Below, in pieces: positions 39,760 to 50,961 of a DNA stretch of 64,000 nucleotides. Source of the stretch: Myrica gale. Its lineage: Eukaryota > Streptophyta > Magnoliopsida > Fagales > Myricaceae. Position numbers and translations under genes: made by a program. The notes below the pieces were generated by a model. The model had not been told where the DNA came from. It searched no databases and saw only the letters and a program-made list of their open reading frames with translations. Every line of letters begins with the position of its first letter. The stretch's first letter is position 1. The stretch lies in NCBI GenBank assembly GCA_963930655.1, contig OZ005609.1, positions 11,948,501 through 12,012,500 on the forward strand, in the 5' to 3' direction.

Positions 39760-39923
39760 AACTACTATTAGTATTGATAATCATTCTAAACAATATTTTG
39801 CTTCTCCTTTTAAAGTCAATACCATGAATAATACTGATAAAAACTTTGATAATCTTATTCAACAAAATAACTATACAAATGCTTATTTACATCAAGTTGG
39901 TACGCATTTAACCAACATAGATA
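39760..39923 (+). pseudogene. Short pararetrovirus ORF1 fragment
   Basis: Sequence that follows the broken reverse transcriptase fragment without a gap. It is rich in Asn and codes for NYTNAYLHQVGTHLTNID, which resembles the region before the capsid in plant pararetrovirus polyproteins. It ends at about 39923, where the sequence inverts into ORF2. Confidence 0.5.
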
Positions 39924-40872
39924 GCATTCATTGGAGGTGGTACAGAAGCTAAAGGACTGGATATTTGAGGTATTTGACCTAGAACAGTAAATTGATTCTG
40001 TATTGGAATGGCACCAGGCCTTGGACCAGGAGGACGAGGACCAGGATCATGAGGGTTTTTTGCCCATTGATCATATGTTTTTTTGAGACTTTCAGGAAAA
40101 AGTTTTTCATCTGGACCGAAACGGTCCCACCACTGGAGAAACCAATGGGGGTATTGGTTCAGTACCATGGAATCCTTTAAAGCGTATGAACCACGTATGA
40201 CGATGGGTATTGTTTTCAAAAAATAAAGTATATGTCCATGCGTCAATGTAGTCATAATAAGAAATTGTTTTGATATTGCTAAAGGATTCAGAAAGAGCTC
40301 TTAGAGTCCAGGGTGGACCCCACTCTTTTGGTGAAATTATCCTGCGTATTGTAAATTTTGAAAAACCAATTCTGGAAGAATCAAACTTGCAGGGTGTAGT
40401 TTCAAATTCAGCAGATTTTGTATCCTTTAAAACATGTTGGTAAAAAGCTTGAGTAAATAAAGGATGTTTAGGAATATAATTCCATTCCGGAGGTAATATT
40501 TGTGCAGCAACTTTGTAGGGATCACTCTCATTGTCATATGGACTTTCAACAAAACATACTAATCGGATATATGATTTGGGTATTAACGGATTAATCTCAG
40601 GTAAAGGAGGAGATATTGGAGTAGCAGAGGTAGATGATATTGAAGAGGAAACTTTTTGACTAAAAGTAGCATTCATTGGAGGTGGTACAGAAGCTAAAGG
40701 ACTGGATATTTGAGGTATTTGACCTAGAACAGTAAATTGATTCTGTATTGGAATGGCACCAGGCCTTGGACCAGGAGGACGAGGACCAGGTGGACGGGTA
40801 TTACCACGATAAACAAAAGGAGGTAAAGGTGGAAAATTTGACGATTGCTCGGAAGAAGATTTATTACTCATG
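39924..40872 (-). pseudogene. Truncated ORF2-like gene with a second, fused N-terminal piece
   Basis: The minus-strand copy of the gene at 37138. It starts at the ATG at 40870-40872 and runs through the Pro-rich N-terminus and the aromatic middle. A frameshift occurs at about 40148. The copy breaks off at about 40046, right after KNPHD, and is joined to another N-terminal Pro-rich piece (40046-39924). That second piece ends at the inversion point near 39923. The C-terminal third of ORF2 is missing. Confidence 0.82.
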
Positions 40873-42723
40873 ATGTATTTTACCCTGTAAGAATTCATGA
40901 GTGAGAAAATCAGGAACAAAATTTTGAGAGCCTTTGATATATTCTATATCAAAATCAAAAACAGATAAAATACCTTGCCAACGGGCAAATAAATGTTTAG
41001 AAGCAAGGTTTTTAACATCTTTCATCAAAATATCTTTTGCAGAATGACAATCGACACGGATTAAAAAAGCTTGATTTAGTAAATCATCTTGAAATTTTGA
41101 AACACAAAGTACTATTGCTAGAACTTCTTGCTTGACTGTACTGTATTTTTGCTGCGTGTTATTCCATGCATGAGAATGATATCGTACTATTGTTTCATTG
41201 TCATCAGGATGCAGTCTTTGTTTTAAGATGCCACCATAACCTATATTAGATGCATCTGTTTCTACTATTTTAAATGCATGAGGTGATGCTATGCCAAGAC
41301 AAGGCAAATGTTTTACATGCTTTTTTATTTGTTTAATTATTTCAGTATGCTGATCAGTCCAAGGAGAAGGTTTTTTCTTTAATCGATCAAATAAAGGTTT
41401 ACATAATTTTCTTAAATCTTTATAAAATTCTCCAATGTAATTTAAACTACCAAGAACGCGTTGTAATTGTTGTTTATCAAGTATTTTATCAGCAAATTTA
41501 TCAGCAAATTCAATAGCACGGGATATGGGTGTAATAGTGCCTTGATATATAGTGTGACCTAAAAATCTTATTTTTGATTGAAATAATTTTATTTTTGGCA
41601 CAGAAACCACTAAACCATTTTGTTCAATTATTTTTTGGAATTTATTTAAATGATACCAATGTTGTTTAATTGATTTAGAGAAGATAAGAACATCATCAAT
41701 ATAAACTAAAGTAAAGGAAGAATAAGGATTAAAAATATCATTCATAATATTTTGAAATTCTGAAGGAGCATTTTTTAAACCAAAAGGCATAACGTTCCAT
41801 TCAAAATGACCAAAAGGGACTGTAAAAGCAGTTTTATATCTATCTTGTTCAGCAATTTGTATTTGATAATATCCAGATTTCATATCAAATTTAGAGAAAA
41901 CACAAGCATCATGCAATCGATTAAGTAAATCTTTTTTATTAGGAATAGGATATCGAATCCATCTTAAAACTTTATTTAAAGGTTTATAATTAATAACAAG
42001 ACGAGGAACACCACGTTCTTTTTCAGCATTATTCATGACATAAAAAGCAGCACAACTATTCATTTGTATAGGTCGAGCTTTTGTAGGAATATTTTTCTCA
42101 GAAAAATCAGATTCATAGGGAAGAGTAATGATGTGTTGTTTTCTATTCCAAAAAGCATTAGGAACAGTCGAGCAAATAGTATCTTCTAATGTTTGTTGAT
42201 ATTTTTTAATGGCTAGCTGTTCTTTGTTAATGTGTTCATCAATATGTTTATACATAATTTCTTTTTGTAGGAATTGTAAATGTTGTTGTTTACGAAAAAC
42301 TTTTGTTTGAGTTAAAATATTAATTTCTTTTGATATCGAAATATTTTTTAAGACTTGAAGATCACGAGAGAAAGGAGGATAATAAAAGTTAAAAGTAACT
42401 TCATGACCAAGTACACGAGAAGTAATACCTTGTTCAGTAACCAGAAAAGGATATAATAAAGATAAGAAAGGATTACCTAAAATAACTTTAGAAGTTAAAT
42501 TTTTAACCATAACAAAAGTAGTTTGAAAACAAAAACCATTATTACAGATATGAACATTTGGAATTTTGTAATTTATTGTCATTTTCTTGCCATCAGCTTG
42601 AGATAAACGTTCAGTTGATTTTTCAAAATATTTAGAATCAATGATCCCTTCTTGAATACAATTTAAATCGGCACCTGAATCAATTAAAGCAATAACAGTA
42701 AAAGAAAGATCTTTAATACAGTA
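40864..42723 (-). pseudogene. Pararetrovirus protease-reverse transcriptase-RNase H region
   Basis: The polymerase part of ORF1. The longest frame with an ATG is 40864-42582, but it is open upstream to about 42723. An aspartic protease motif, LIDSGAD, lies at about 42665-42685. The reverse transcriptase carries the catalytic box LVYIDDVLIFSK (about 41690). The RNase H domain follows (IVETDASNIGYGG, DCHSAKDIL) and the frame ends at 40864, overlapping the ORF2 start codon. Compared with the plus-strand fragment, it lacks about 30 codons at the start of the reverse transcriptase (near 42057). A one-base frame difference separates it from the capsid-side ORF. Confidence 0.88.
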
Positions 42724-43967
42724 ACTTCAGAATACCATTTTTGAAAAATAATTTTATCAATTATTTGTAAGAAAGCTTCAGTTGATGGTAAAGGAATATC
42801 GGCCTTTGTGGGTGTAGATGATGAAGGAGTATCGGTTAATAGAAGTTGAGTAGCATCAGCTGGTTGAGGTTGAGCTTTTAAAAGACAAATTTCGGTTAAT
42901 AAATGTTCAGTGATATTTGTCAGATTTATTTGAGAGTTTTGTAATTGTTTTATTTCTTGCTTAAGAATTTGTATCTCTTGTTGTAAATCTAAAATTGTAG
43001 CAGGTTTGTTTGAAGGTTTAAATCGGGCTAAGATTTTATTATAATCATAATGGACTATTGGTTGTTGTTTATTTGTGGAATTAGATGTAGAGGATTGTAT
43101 TTCCATATTTTTCATTTTAATGAGAAATTCATTCTGTATTTCTTTATCTTGTATTTGAGTGATAGCATCTAATAAAAGTTGATCAGATTTATTTAGAACA
43201 AAAATCTGTTTACAATTACAATTATCATTTAAGCAATTACATAATTGAACTTCATCATTTTCAGAAGAAGAAGTATCCTTAGAGGAAGAAGAAGAAGGAG
43301 AAGAAGGAGGTGATTGATCATTTAAAAATATTTTAAATAAGTTATTTTTTATGTCGTCAGAAATGTCTAATTGTTCTATTTTCTTTCGAACATAACATTT
43401 ATTAGCAAAGTGGCTAGTCTTACCACATTTCCAACAGACCACATTTTTTCTATCTTTTTGTTTTTTAAATTTTTTATAAGGCTTAGAGGGTTTAGGTTTA
43501 GAAGGATATTTGGATTTTGATATATTAAACCATTTATTAGACTTATAATATTTGGGCTTTTTAGTTCTGAAAGGTTTCGATTGTTTTTTGCGTTTAGAAG
43601 GAGCAATTGGATTAGAATAACCATATTGTTCACAGAAATGACCTAATTCACGATGAGTATGTTTACGTTCAAATTCGATTGTTTTCTTTAACTTAATATC
43701 ATTACAAATGAGTAAACCAGTACGGTTAATAATACTTATTATTTCACCATAAGTGTAAGAATCATATAAAATAACACCTTCTTCATTTGCTAAATTAATA
43801 CGAACTTTTTGAGCAAAATAATAAGGTAAACCAGCAATAAGTTTTTCTTTCCAATAGGCCTGATTACACATATATATATATATATATATATATAAAGCTA
43901 AAGAGATTTCCACACGTCGACAAGACATTCTCAACACACATATTATATAAATGCAGTTCACATTCAT
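42684..43967 (-). pseudogene. Pararetrovirus capsid-side region with CCHC zinc knuckle
   Basis: The zinc knuckle CWKCGKTSHFANKC lies at about 43400-43440, after a Lys-rich basic stretch, as in pararetroviral capsid proteins. A Ser-rich acidic part (SPPSSPSSSSSKDTSS) and a coiled-coil-like region (EIQILKQEIKQLQ) follow. The frame shifts before the protease. The N-terminal part is missing: the viral sequence meets the (TA)n tract at about 43868, and the annotated ATG at 43967 belongs to host sequence beyond it. Confidence 0.82.
43869..43894. repeat. (TA)n tract at right edge of the pararetrovirus cluster
   Basis: A pure TA run that marks the point where capsid-side viral sequence gives way to host sequence. 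It mirrors the tract at 37119-37139. Confidence 0.9.
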
Positions 43968-46900
43968 CGAGACAATTTATTCTTAATTTGGAAAATATTA
44001 AAACTTTGAAAAAACCCACATAATTATTATATAAATTACAAATATTTTCACTTGAGATTTTATTTTCCAATTAATTTCGTATTATCTACGATTAAATAAT
44101 TGATTCTCAAAATATTACTCGACAGAAAAACTTTATTATATAGAGAGAGAGAAAAAAAAACTTTTAGGGTTCACATAGCGCTGAGGACAAATTATATTGT
44201 ATACTATACATATATAGAATGACGGACAAGTCCTCAGGTACAGTTGTGCTACGGAATATCCTATAGTAATTATTCCTTACTTCCAATTTATTTTTTCTTT
44301 CTAAAAAATTATTTTCTCAAATTACCTTTTTGGCTCCGAAAAAAGTAGAGCAACAAATTTTGTCTCTATTTACCATTCCTTTATATTAAAAAAATAATTT
44401 CCCACTAGAAGAAATAAATTACTACCGTTTCTCGCCTGGCCCTATATATTGCTTAGGGTTTCTGCTGGCTAATTAATTAAATACTCTTAGTCGTTTTTTA
44501 TATATATAATTTACTAGTTTTTTTATATAATTAATAGTTAATATATAGATACAACCTAGGTGAGGTATAGTTGCGCGTGGTATCTGATATATGCTCTGTG
44601 CTGTCTGTACCGTTTGGTAGAAATATTAAAGTTTCAAGTACTAAATTAATGTTAGAACGACACAGCTGCTTATATTTTTCAAATGGGAGTTGGGGAGCAT
44701 GCTCAGATTAAAGTTAATATGAAGTGTTATATAAATATCAGCAAAGATTTTTTAAAATAATTTTAAAATTCCCCTTCCATAGCCTTATGCTAAGTTTAAT
44801 ATATATATATATATATATATATTTGGTTTTTTCTTCTTGCAAGCTTATTAATTATATATGTAAACTTGTCAGATTGCATAGTGGTTCCTTTATCTTTCTG
44901 AATAGGACTGATGACCATAATTCAATGAAATAATTAATAATCAGAAATTAAGGACGTCGGGTACGGCTAATTGGCAGTCTTTCTCTCCAAGATAATTGAT
45001 TTTTTTTTTTAATAAAACTGCTCCTAAATTAAATGCAGACTTCTATGGTTATAGGGTAAGAAATTTGCCACAAGTACAACAGCACGAGGTGGTGGGTTTC
45101 AGTCTTTCAGACACACCATTCATATAATAGTTTCATTGCTTGTTGGTGTTATTGCATGCACACCGCCCTTCATCTATATCTTACTTGGGAGAGAGAGAGA
45201 GCTGGACTGAGTGAGACTTTATTAAAGTCAATTGCCATTTCTTTAATCTTCCACTGAAACAAATATTTCAGTCTTTATCTCAGACCATTTGACATGGTCA
45301 TCTCGACCTGCGTCAGAGACTCAGAGCATTCTGCTACAATAATCTGCAGTACCATATCAAATCTACTGGTATTCTCTCTCTCTCTCTCGAATATTATTCT
45401 TTTTAGAAGAAAAAAACTCATTTCCCGGCCCGTGAAGGAGAGCTGATGCATGTCAATGGTCCTCAATAAAGGGGAGAATAAATATTTGAATGAAAAGACT
45501 GCAGTACACGTAACCCCTACAAAAAGAGCTTCTCATTTGAAGAACCAGAAGAGCTTCAAAGGCATAAATAAAAGTTGTTTTAAAAGTGGATAACTTTAGC
45601 ACTCCTTTGAGCGAAGTGTTCCCATGACTTCGCCTTTCTATCCGCAATTAGAACAAGAAAAAGGAAGCTGATCCAAGAAGTTTCTGCATCAACTCGCAGA
45701 GAGAACTCAATTCCTAACGTACAAGATCTCCATGACATTGAATAAGCTGGTTGTAGCTAGACGAAGCCTGAGCCTAGCTAGCCATTTAATTAGCACCTGC
45801 AGTACCTTAGATCATCAGGCTTTAGCCTTTGGCTTTAATGTAGAACCCGGTTACAGTTAAACTTATCTTTCAAGCTCCCAGGCATCACTAGTGAGTCAGT
45901 GTGTGCCTTTCATGCAAATCACGACGGGATCCCATTATTTTGTTCACTTTTTCCTATTTTATTATAGAGAACGGCTGTGATGAACCCACGCGGCATGGTT
46001 CCTCCACTCTTTTTGTGCTTTACCATAAAGGGCAGGGAATTCACTTTTATAGTAATGTGATTTTGGATGGTCCATACCGCTGCTGTCTTCTGTTTCCAGA
46101 TGATTCTCCACCATCCAAAATTTCACAAAAAAGTAGCCGGCCATTATCACACCAGGAGGAAGAGAGAAAGAGACGCGCAAGGAGAGATTAATGAATGGGT
46201 GGTGAAAGTATACTTTTATTATAAGATTCTGTGTTCTTTTGTATGCACCAAAAAAAGCCTAATTATCTCTTTTTACTTGCCAAAAAAAGATGACCCAGAA
46301 AAAAAACGCACATATTATTTGTATTATTTCTTTTTGGTAAAAAAAAAAATATTGCACCCAAAATTATGCTGATTATATTGTTTCAAGGTTGAAACTACCA
46401 ATTTCATAGTATTGTGTCATCTAATTAAAAAAATTAATCAATTTACGCCATCTAATACTGACTACAGAGTCGTATTGAATGTAATTTTGTGAGTCACGAG
46501 AGGCATCATGGATCCCTGGAGGTATATGCTTTTGGCGTTGTTGTGGAGGAAAGGGGGTTGTTGAGGTTGAATCGGCAGCTATCCAGATCATAAGAGAGAT
46601 ATTGGGGAACGCTATTTGACTTTCTTCATCACTGTGTGCTTCCCATTGGCATTTGTGGTGGTGGGGTAATTCATAGGGGTCCCCATCGGATTGGCCTCTC
46701 TTTTGAGGGCAACCTTTCAACATGGGCCTCTCATGCGCACACCCCCTGGACTTTTTGTTCAAAAAAGGGAGTTGGAATCGGCGTGGGTCATGTCAAAAAC
46801 CATGCTTGCGTTTTGTACATTTTCATCGTGGCCTTCTCTTTCTTCTTAATCGTCTAGAAAAAAAAATACGGATTATGTTTATTTAATGGGACTCCCTGCC

Positions 46901-47974
46901 CGACGGAAGGATTATGAAGGAAAAATATATATTTTTTCCTACTAATTATTATAAAGTTTGTATTTTATATTTCCATTTAAGATATAATATCTAAAAATTA
47001 TTCATTTATAATATATTGTATTTTCTGTCTATTTTTTCTATCAAATTAAATAGATAATTCAGTAGATTAAAAATAAGTATACATAAAATATCTCCTATAG
47101 GTAGTTTAGAGTACATGATATTTTTATTATTATTTAAAATATTTTTATTTGGCGCGTCACCAAAAAATCAAACAAAACCTTTTTTAACATAAACTCGTCT
47201 TTGTCACATCTCATGATTATACAAATATATTTGTTTTTATATGGGCGCTTGTATAATACGCCGCAACAATGTAACCAACCTATATACGTCTATATCGAAA
47301 GATAGGGAGACGGAGACGTTTTGAAAGACTATGCAATTATTGTTCCATAAAAAGTGCATATTATATATATGCATTTTATTTAGTCCAAGTTTAAGTGCAG
47401 CAAAACATCTCAATCGATGCCACCTTAATCACATAACGAGGGACCTTTTTACCAATCGAAGTTGCTAAATCTCGCATGCATCTTTATATTAAAAATAATT
47501 CGATTTATCTCTGTCATCTGGATTGTAATGTTAGTTATATTTTATTGGTCTTTTGATTAAAACGAATTTGCAGATTTTTATTATATGATTTGTATACAAT
47601 TAATACTTTAGTACATTTGGTATAAAGCGCCAAATGTATTAAAAGAAATAATAAAAAAAAGATTTGGTGACACAAAAAGGTGGCTTCTCAAGGAAGAACA
47701 TAGTTGTCATCTACTTTTTGGAGCGAACCAAACAATGAATGAATTTTTAGTTAAGCTTTACTCTTTAGTGCAAAATTAGGGGGAATAAAGACAGCAAATC
47801 TCTTTTAATACAAAATGTTTTGGAACATTGGAATCAAAAGCCAACCCAAGTCGAGTTGGAAGGAAGTGGCTTGAATGTAGCCGGCTCAGCCTATGTCTTT
47901 TTTCCCTGGTGGTGCGGGGCAAAGGGTATCGTCCGCATGTGCGCAATGAGCATGGGTGGCCACAACCCAACAAC
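43895..47974. other. Long AT-rich intergenic region
   Basis: About 4 kb without a supportable gene. It contains (TA)n at about 44797-44823, GA and CT runs at 45189-45202 and 45374-45390, and several A-runs. The more GC-balanced open frames at 45901-46191 and 46421-46857 show no recognisable domain on either strand. Confidence 0.5.
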
Positions 47975-47982
47975 CACCAGCC

Positions 47983-48233
47983 CAGTGGCGGAGCCAGAAA
48001 CCCAATTAATGGGGGGCAAACTTTTTAAGGAAAAATGACAAAAAAATTTTTTTTTACTACTTAATGCAAAAAAAGTCTTAAGAGTATAAATAAAAAAATT
48101 AAGGACTAAAAACACTAAAAATATTGAAATACACGTACCGTACTATTTGCTGATACTGAGAGGTGACATTAAAGATTAAATTCTTGTTGTTCAAGACACC
48201 AATAGAGCATCAACTAATCACACAAACAAAAGC

Positions 48234-48275
<42 letters not shown>

Positions 48276-49609
48276 TTTGTAAAACAAAACACATAAATGA
48301 AATAAAATATTTTCAGCAATATAACTTTTTACTTCCATAAATGAAGTACTTATTTTTGTTGTTAGAAAGGATGTGTCCTATGCTCAATAAGTCCTGCTGA
48401 ATTTGTTGGGATATGTAAAAAGAAAACATAACACATAAATGAGAAAAATAAACAATTACTGTATTTCTATTATTCTTGAAAGAAACAATAGCAAAACGAA
48501 GAATATTGGAAAAAGAAGCCAAATTATCCAAAGTTCAAAAAGAATCCAGGTTCCAATGGCATAAAAATACTTCTCACCCTTGTTATAGTTTTTTTTAGTG
48601 TGACAGTACTATTGAACACGGGCTTCTCAAGAGTGGAATCTCTATCAACAATAAAATAACCCAAAATTGCAAGGAGGAAATACATACTTGGTAAATGATA
48701 ATAGAAAAAAAAATTGGACAAAAAGTTCAATTTTAACATCCAAATAACTATTATACTCCCCTTACAAAATGAGAAAACAGAAAAATCGTAGTTCAAAGTG
48801 CCCATTACCTGGCTAAATTAATGGCTAAAATTTTGAAGAAATAGATTTATAACTTGATCCAAACGTCACAAATTACAATGGAAAAGAAGTTTCACCTTTA
48901 GAGAAAGACAATTAAAAACAAGTTAATCTCATGGGCTATGAAAAATCAGACCTAAACAAACAAAAGATAGATGAAAATGTGTCTTACTTCAACTTTGGAT
49001 TTTCATAAATTGTGGAGAAGTCAGACATGTAAAATTAGATGATGATAGTGACAATAAAATGATATAACCAATGATTCTCTAGTAAGTAAAGATGGACACG
49101 CAACACACTTGAATAATTGAATTATCACTTATCCAACAAGAGCACACCACCCCCTATCTCAGTATTTGTGATATCCAAATTCTCAACCAAGTCCAACATA
49201 AAAAGCAAAAGAACAAAAAAAAAACAGTACTAGAATAGTGAAAACATTTATTTCAATGATTACAACACACAACGATTATCAGGACTCAGGAGAAGTATAT
49301 GAAATATTCGTCGCAAAATTCATGACAACGTCGACAAGTTAATGTAGGATTTCAAGTTTTGACATAAATAAATATCTCTCTGCTTATTCTTTTAATTTGA
49401 TTTTGAGGTATTGGGCTGCTTGAGTTTTAAGGGGGGGCAGGCTGATTAATCTAGGCAGGCAAGGGGGGCAAGCATAATTTTTATTTGGCCAAGAGGGGCA
49501 AACCTAATAAAAATAAATAAAAAATAAAAAAAATGCATGTAAAAAAAAATATTTGGGGGGAGCCAACCGGGGCAATGGCCCCGGTTCGCCCCCCCTCCCT
49601 CCGCCTGTG
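47983..49609. mobile_element. Non-autonomous hAT element, same family as 17525-19454
   Basis: A 1627-bp element. Left end CAGTGGCGGAGCCAG; right end on the minus strand CACAGGCGGAGGGAG. It is flanked by a perfect 8-bp duplication, CACCAGCC, at 47975-47982 and 49610-49617. The first about 150 bp match the element at 17525 (shared AAATGACA, TTAATGCAAAAAA / GTAATGCAAAAAA, GTCTTAA). Near the right end is a GC-rich hairpin, GGGGCAATGGCCCC. The interior has no transposase and no recognisable gene, only AT-rich sequence and (TA)n at 48239-48272. Confidence 0.85.
48239..48272. repeat. (TA)n microsatellite
   Basis: A TA run of about 17 units inside the second hAT element. Confidence 0.9.
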
Positions 49610-49617
49610 CACCAGCC

Positions 49618-50961
49618 CTTCCTCGTCCATAAGCCAACAACTGTAGAGTCTAGAGGCTAGAGGCCTTCGTCTGGGCCCCAACTCCAAATGGCCCCACGTA
49701 CGCAAGTCGCAAACGCATCTCGTGCGTCATCTTTGAATATGGCGTGCCCTAGTTGATAATATCAAATCCCATAAGTACCCTTTCGAAGCATCTTTATTTA
49801 TTTATTTTTTAATCTTTTTATTTTTATAATAATGTAAAATGTTATGGTAGATAGTTGTATACTTTTTACACCAATAATTAGAGTATTAAATGAACCGTTT
49901 CACTGTTAATGTAAAATGCTATGACAAAAGAAGTAGATTTATTAGACTAATCCAACATAGAGAGAAAGTTACCCAAGAGTTTTATGTTTACATAATACAG
50001 CGACAATCTCATCTCAAAAAACCATAATTACCCTTCACATGTTATTAATTTACACGTGTGACTACCATGTGGTGAACTTTTTTCTGTCCAACTACTACTC
50101 CCGGAATCCTGCGTGGAAATTCCCGTCGACCAATTCACAAAGTAGGGGTGAATACAACCGGACCGGAAAATCGGACCGCATTTATTAAAAAATAAAAAAT
50201 ATTTTTTTTAATAATTTTTAATACAAATTATAAACATAAAACGTTTAATTTTAATCTAAACTAAAACTTAACATTTTTATATACATTTTTTCTTAGAAAT
50301 TAACCTAAAAAAAATTAAAAAAAATAAAAAATTGAAAAAAGTGGTCCGGTCCGATCCTTTAATATACTAGGACCGGAATGCGGTCCAATCAGCATTGCTT
50401 TCGGACCGCATTCCGTTTTTTCAGCCTTATCACAATGTAACAGGTAAGAAACTTTTTTTTTTTGCTAAAAAAATATAGAGATTGCGCCCACCGTGGGGCT
50501 CGCGACAGGTAAGAAACTAATTGTCCAGAAACCTAACCGTTTTGGTGCACAGAAGCCCATTTTGGTAATTGACTCACCTTCCCCTCAAACTCCTAACCCC
50601 TCCAGCGGCAGCCCTCCGCTCCAGCTTCCTAACTATTCTTCTCAGCTAACCAACCTTCAGGGCCTCAGGCTTCATGTGAGCTACCACGTCACCACCCTAA
50701 ACAAAATGCCACTTAGCGACATGGCCCCACTTGTACGGGAATAGCCAACCAACAGGGCATATATAATCCCCACTTCGAAAAATCTCCCAGACGGCCAGAC
50801 CCCTTTGTGTGAAGAATAGATCATTTCTCTCTGTGTCCGATACAGCTACTAAGTATCGGCCGGTAAACAGCACACTCTCCGATATATCCAGATATATTGG
50901 AGCATTTGGTGAATAAAAACCATCAGGAAAATTATCGGTGTTGAATTGGACTCACAGTAAC
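49618..50961. other. Intergenic region, promoter side of the ALKBH10B-like gene
   Basis: No gene is supported. The stretch 50150-50420 is a repeat-like unit with TCGGACCGCATT at both edges and a perfect 13-bp hairpin at 50374-50386 / 50403-50415. The part after about 50750 probably contains the promoter and 5' leader of the following gene. Confidence 0.5.

Larger units (their letters stand above)
37119..43894. mobile_element. Endogenous pararetrovirus cluster (Caulimoviridae, florendovirus-like), rearranged
   Basis: A patchwork of pararetroviral pieces bounded by (TA)n tracts at 37119-37139 and 43869-43894. Plus strand: ORF2-like gene (37138-38457), a noncoding region with a TATA box, a small ORF (39026-39331), a reverse transcriptase fragment (39343-39759) and a short ORF1 fragment (39760-39923). 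Minus strand: a truncated ORF2 with a second N-terminal piece (39924-40872), the protease-polymerase region (40864-42723) and a capsid-side region (42684-43864). ORF1 followed by a separate ORF2, and TA-rich insertion sites, fit the florendoviruses known from many flowering plant genomes. The movement-protein region and most of the capsid are missing; breaks, frameshifts and inverted copies make the cluster non-functional as it stands. Confidence 0.88.

Noticed and set aside
44578-44592. TGGTATCTGATA as a possible tRNA-Met primer-binding site
   Set aside because: It differs from the usual TGGTATCAGAGC and lies outside the viral cluster, away from the promoter-like region.
46421-46857. Overlapping frames on both strands in the 43.9-48 kb spacer
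   Set aside because: No domain, no repeats and no splice structure; composition alone does not support a gene.
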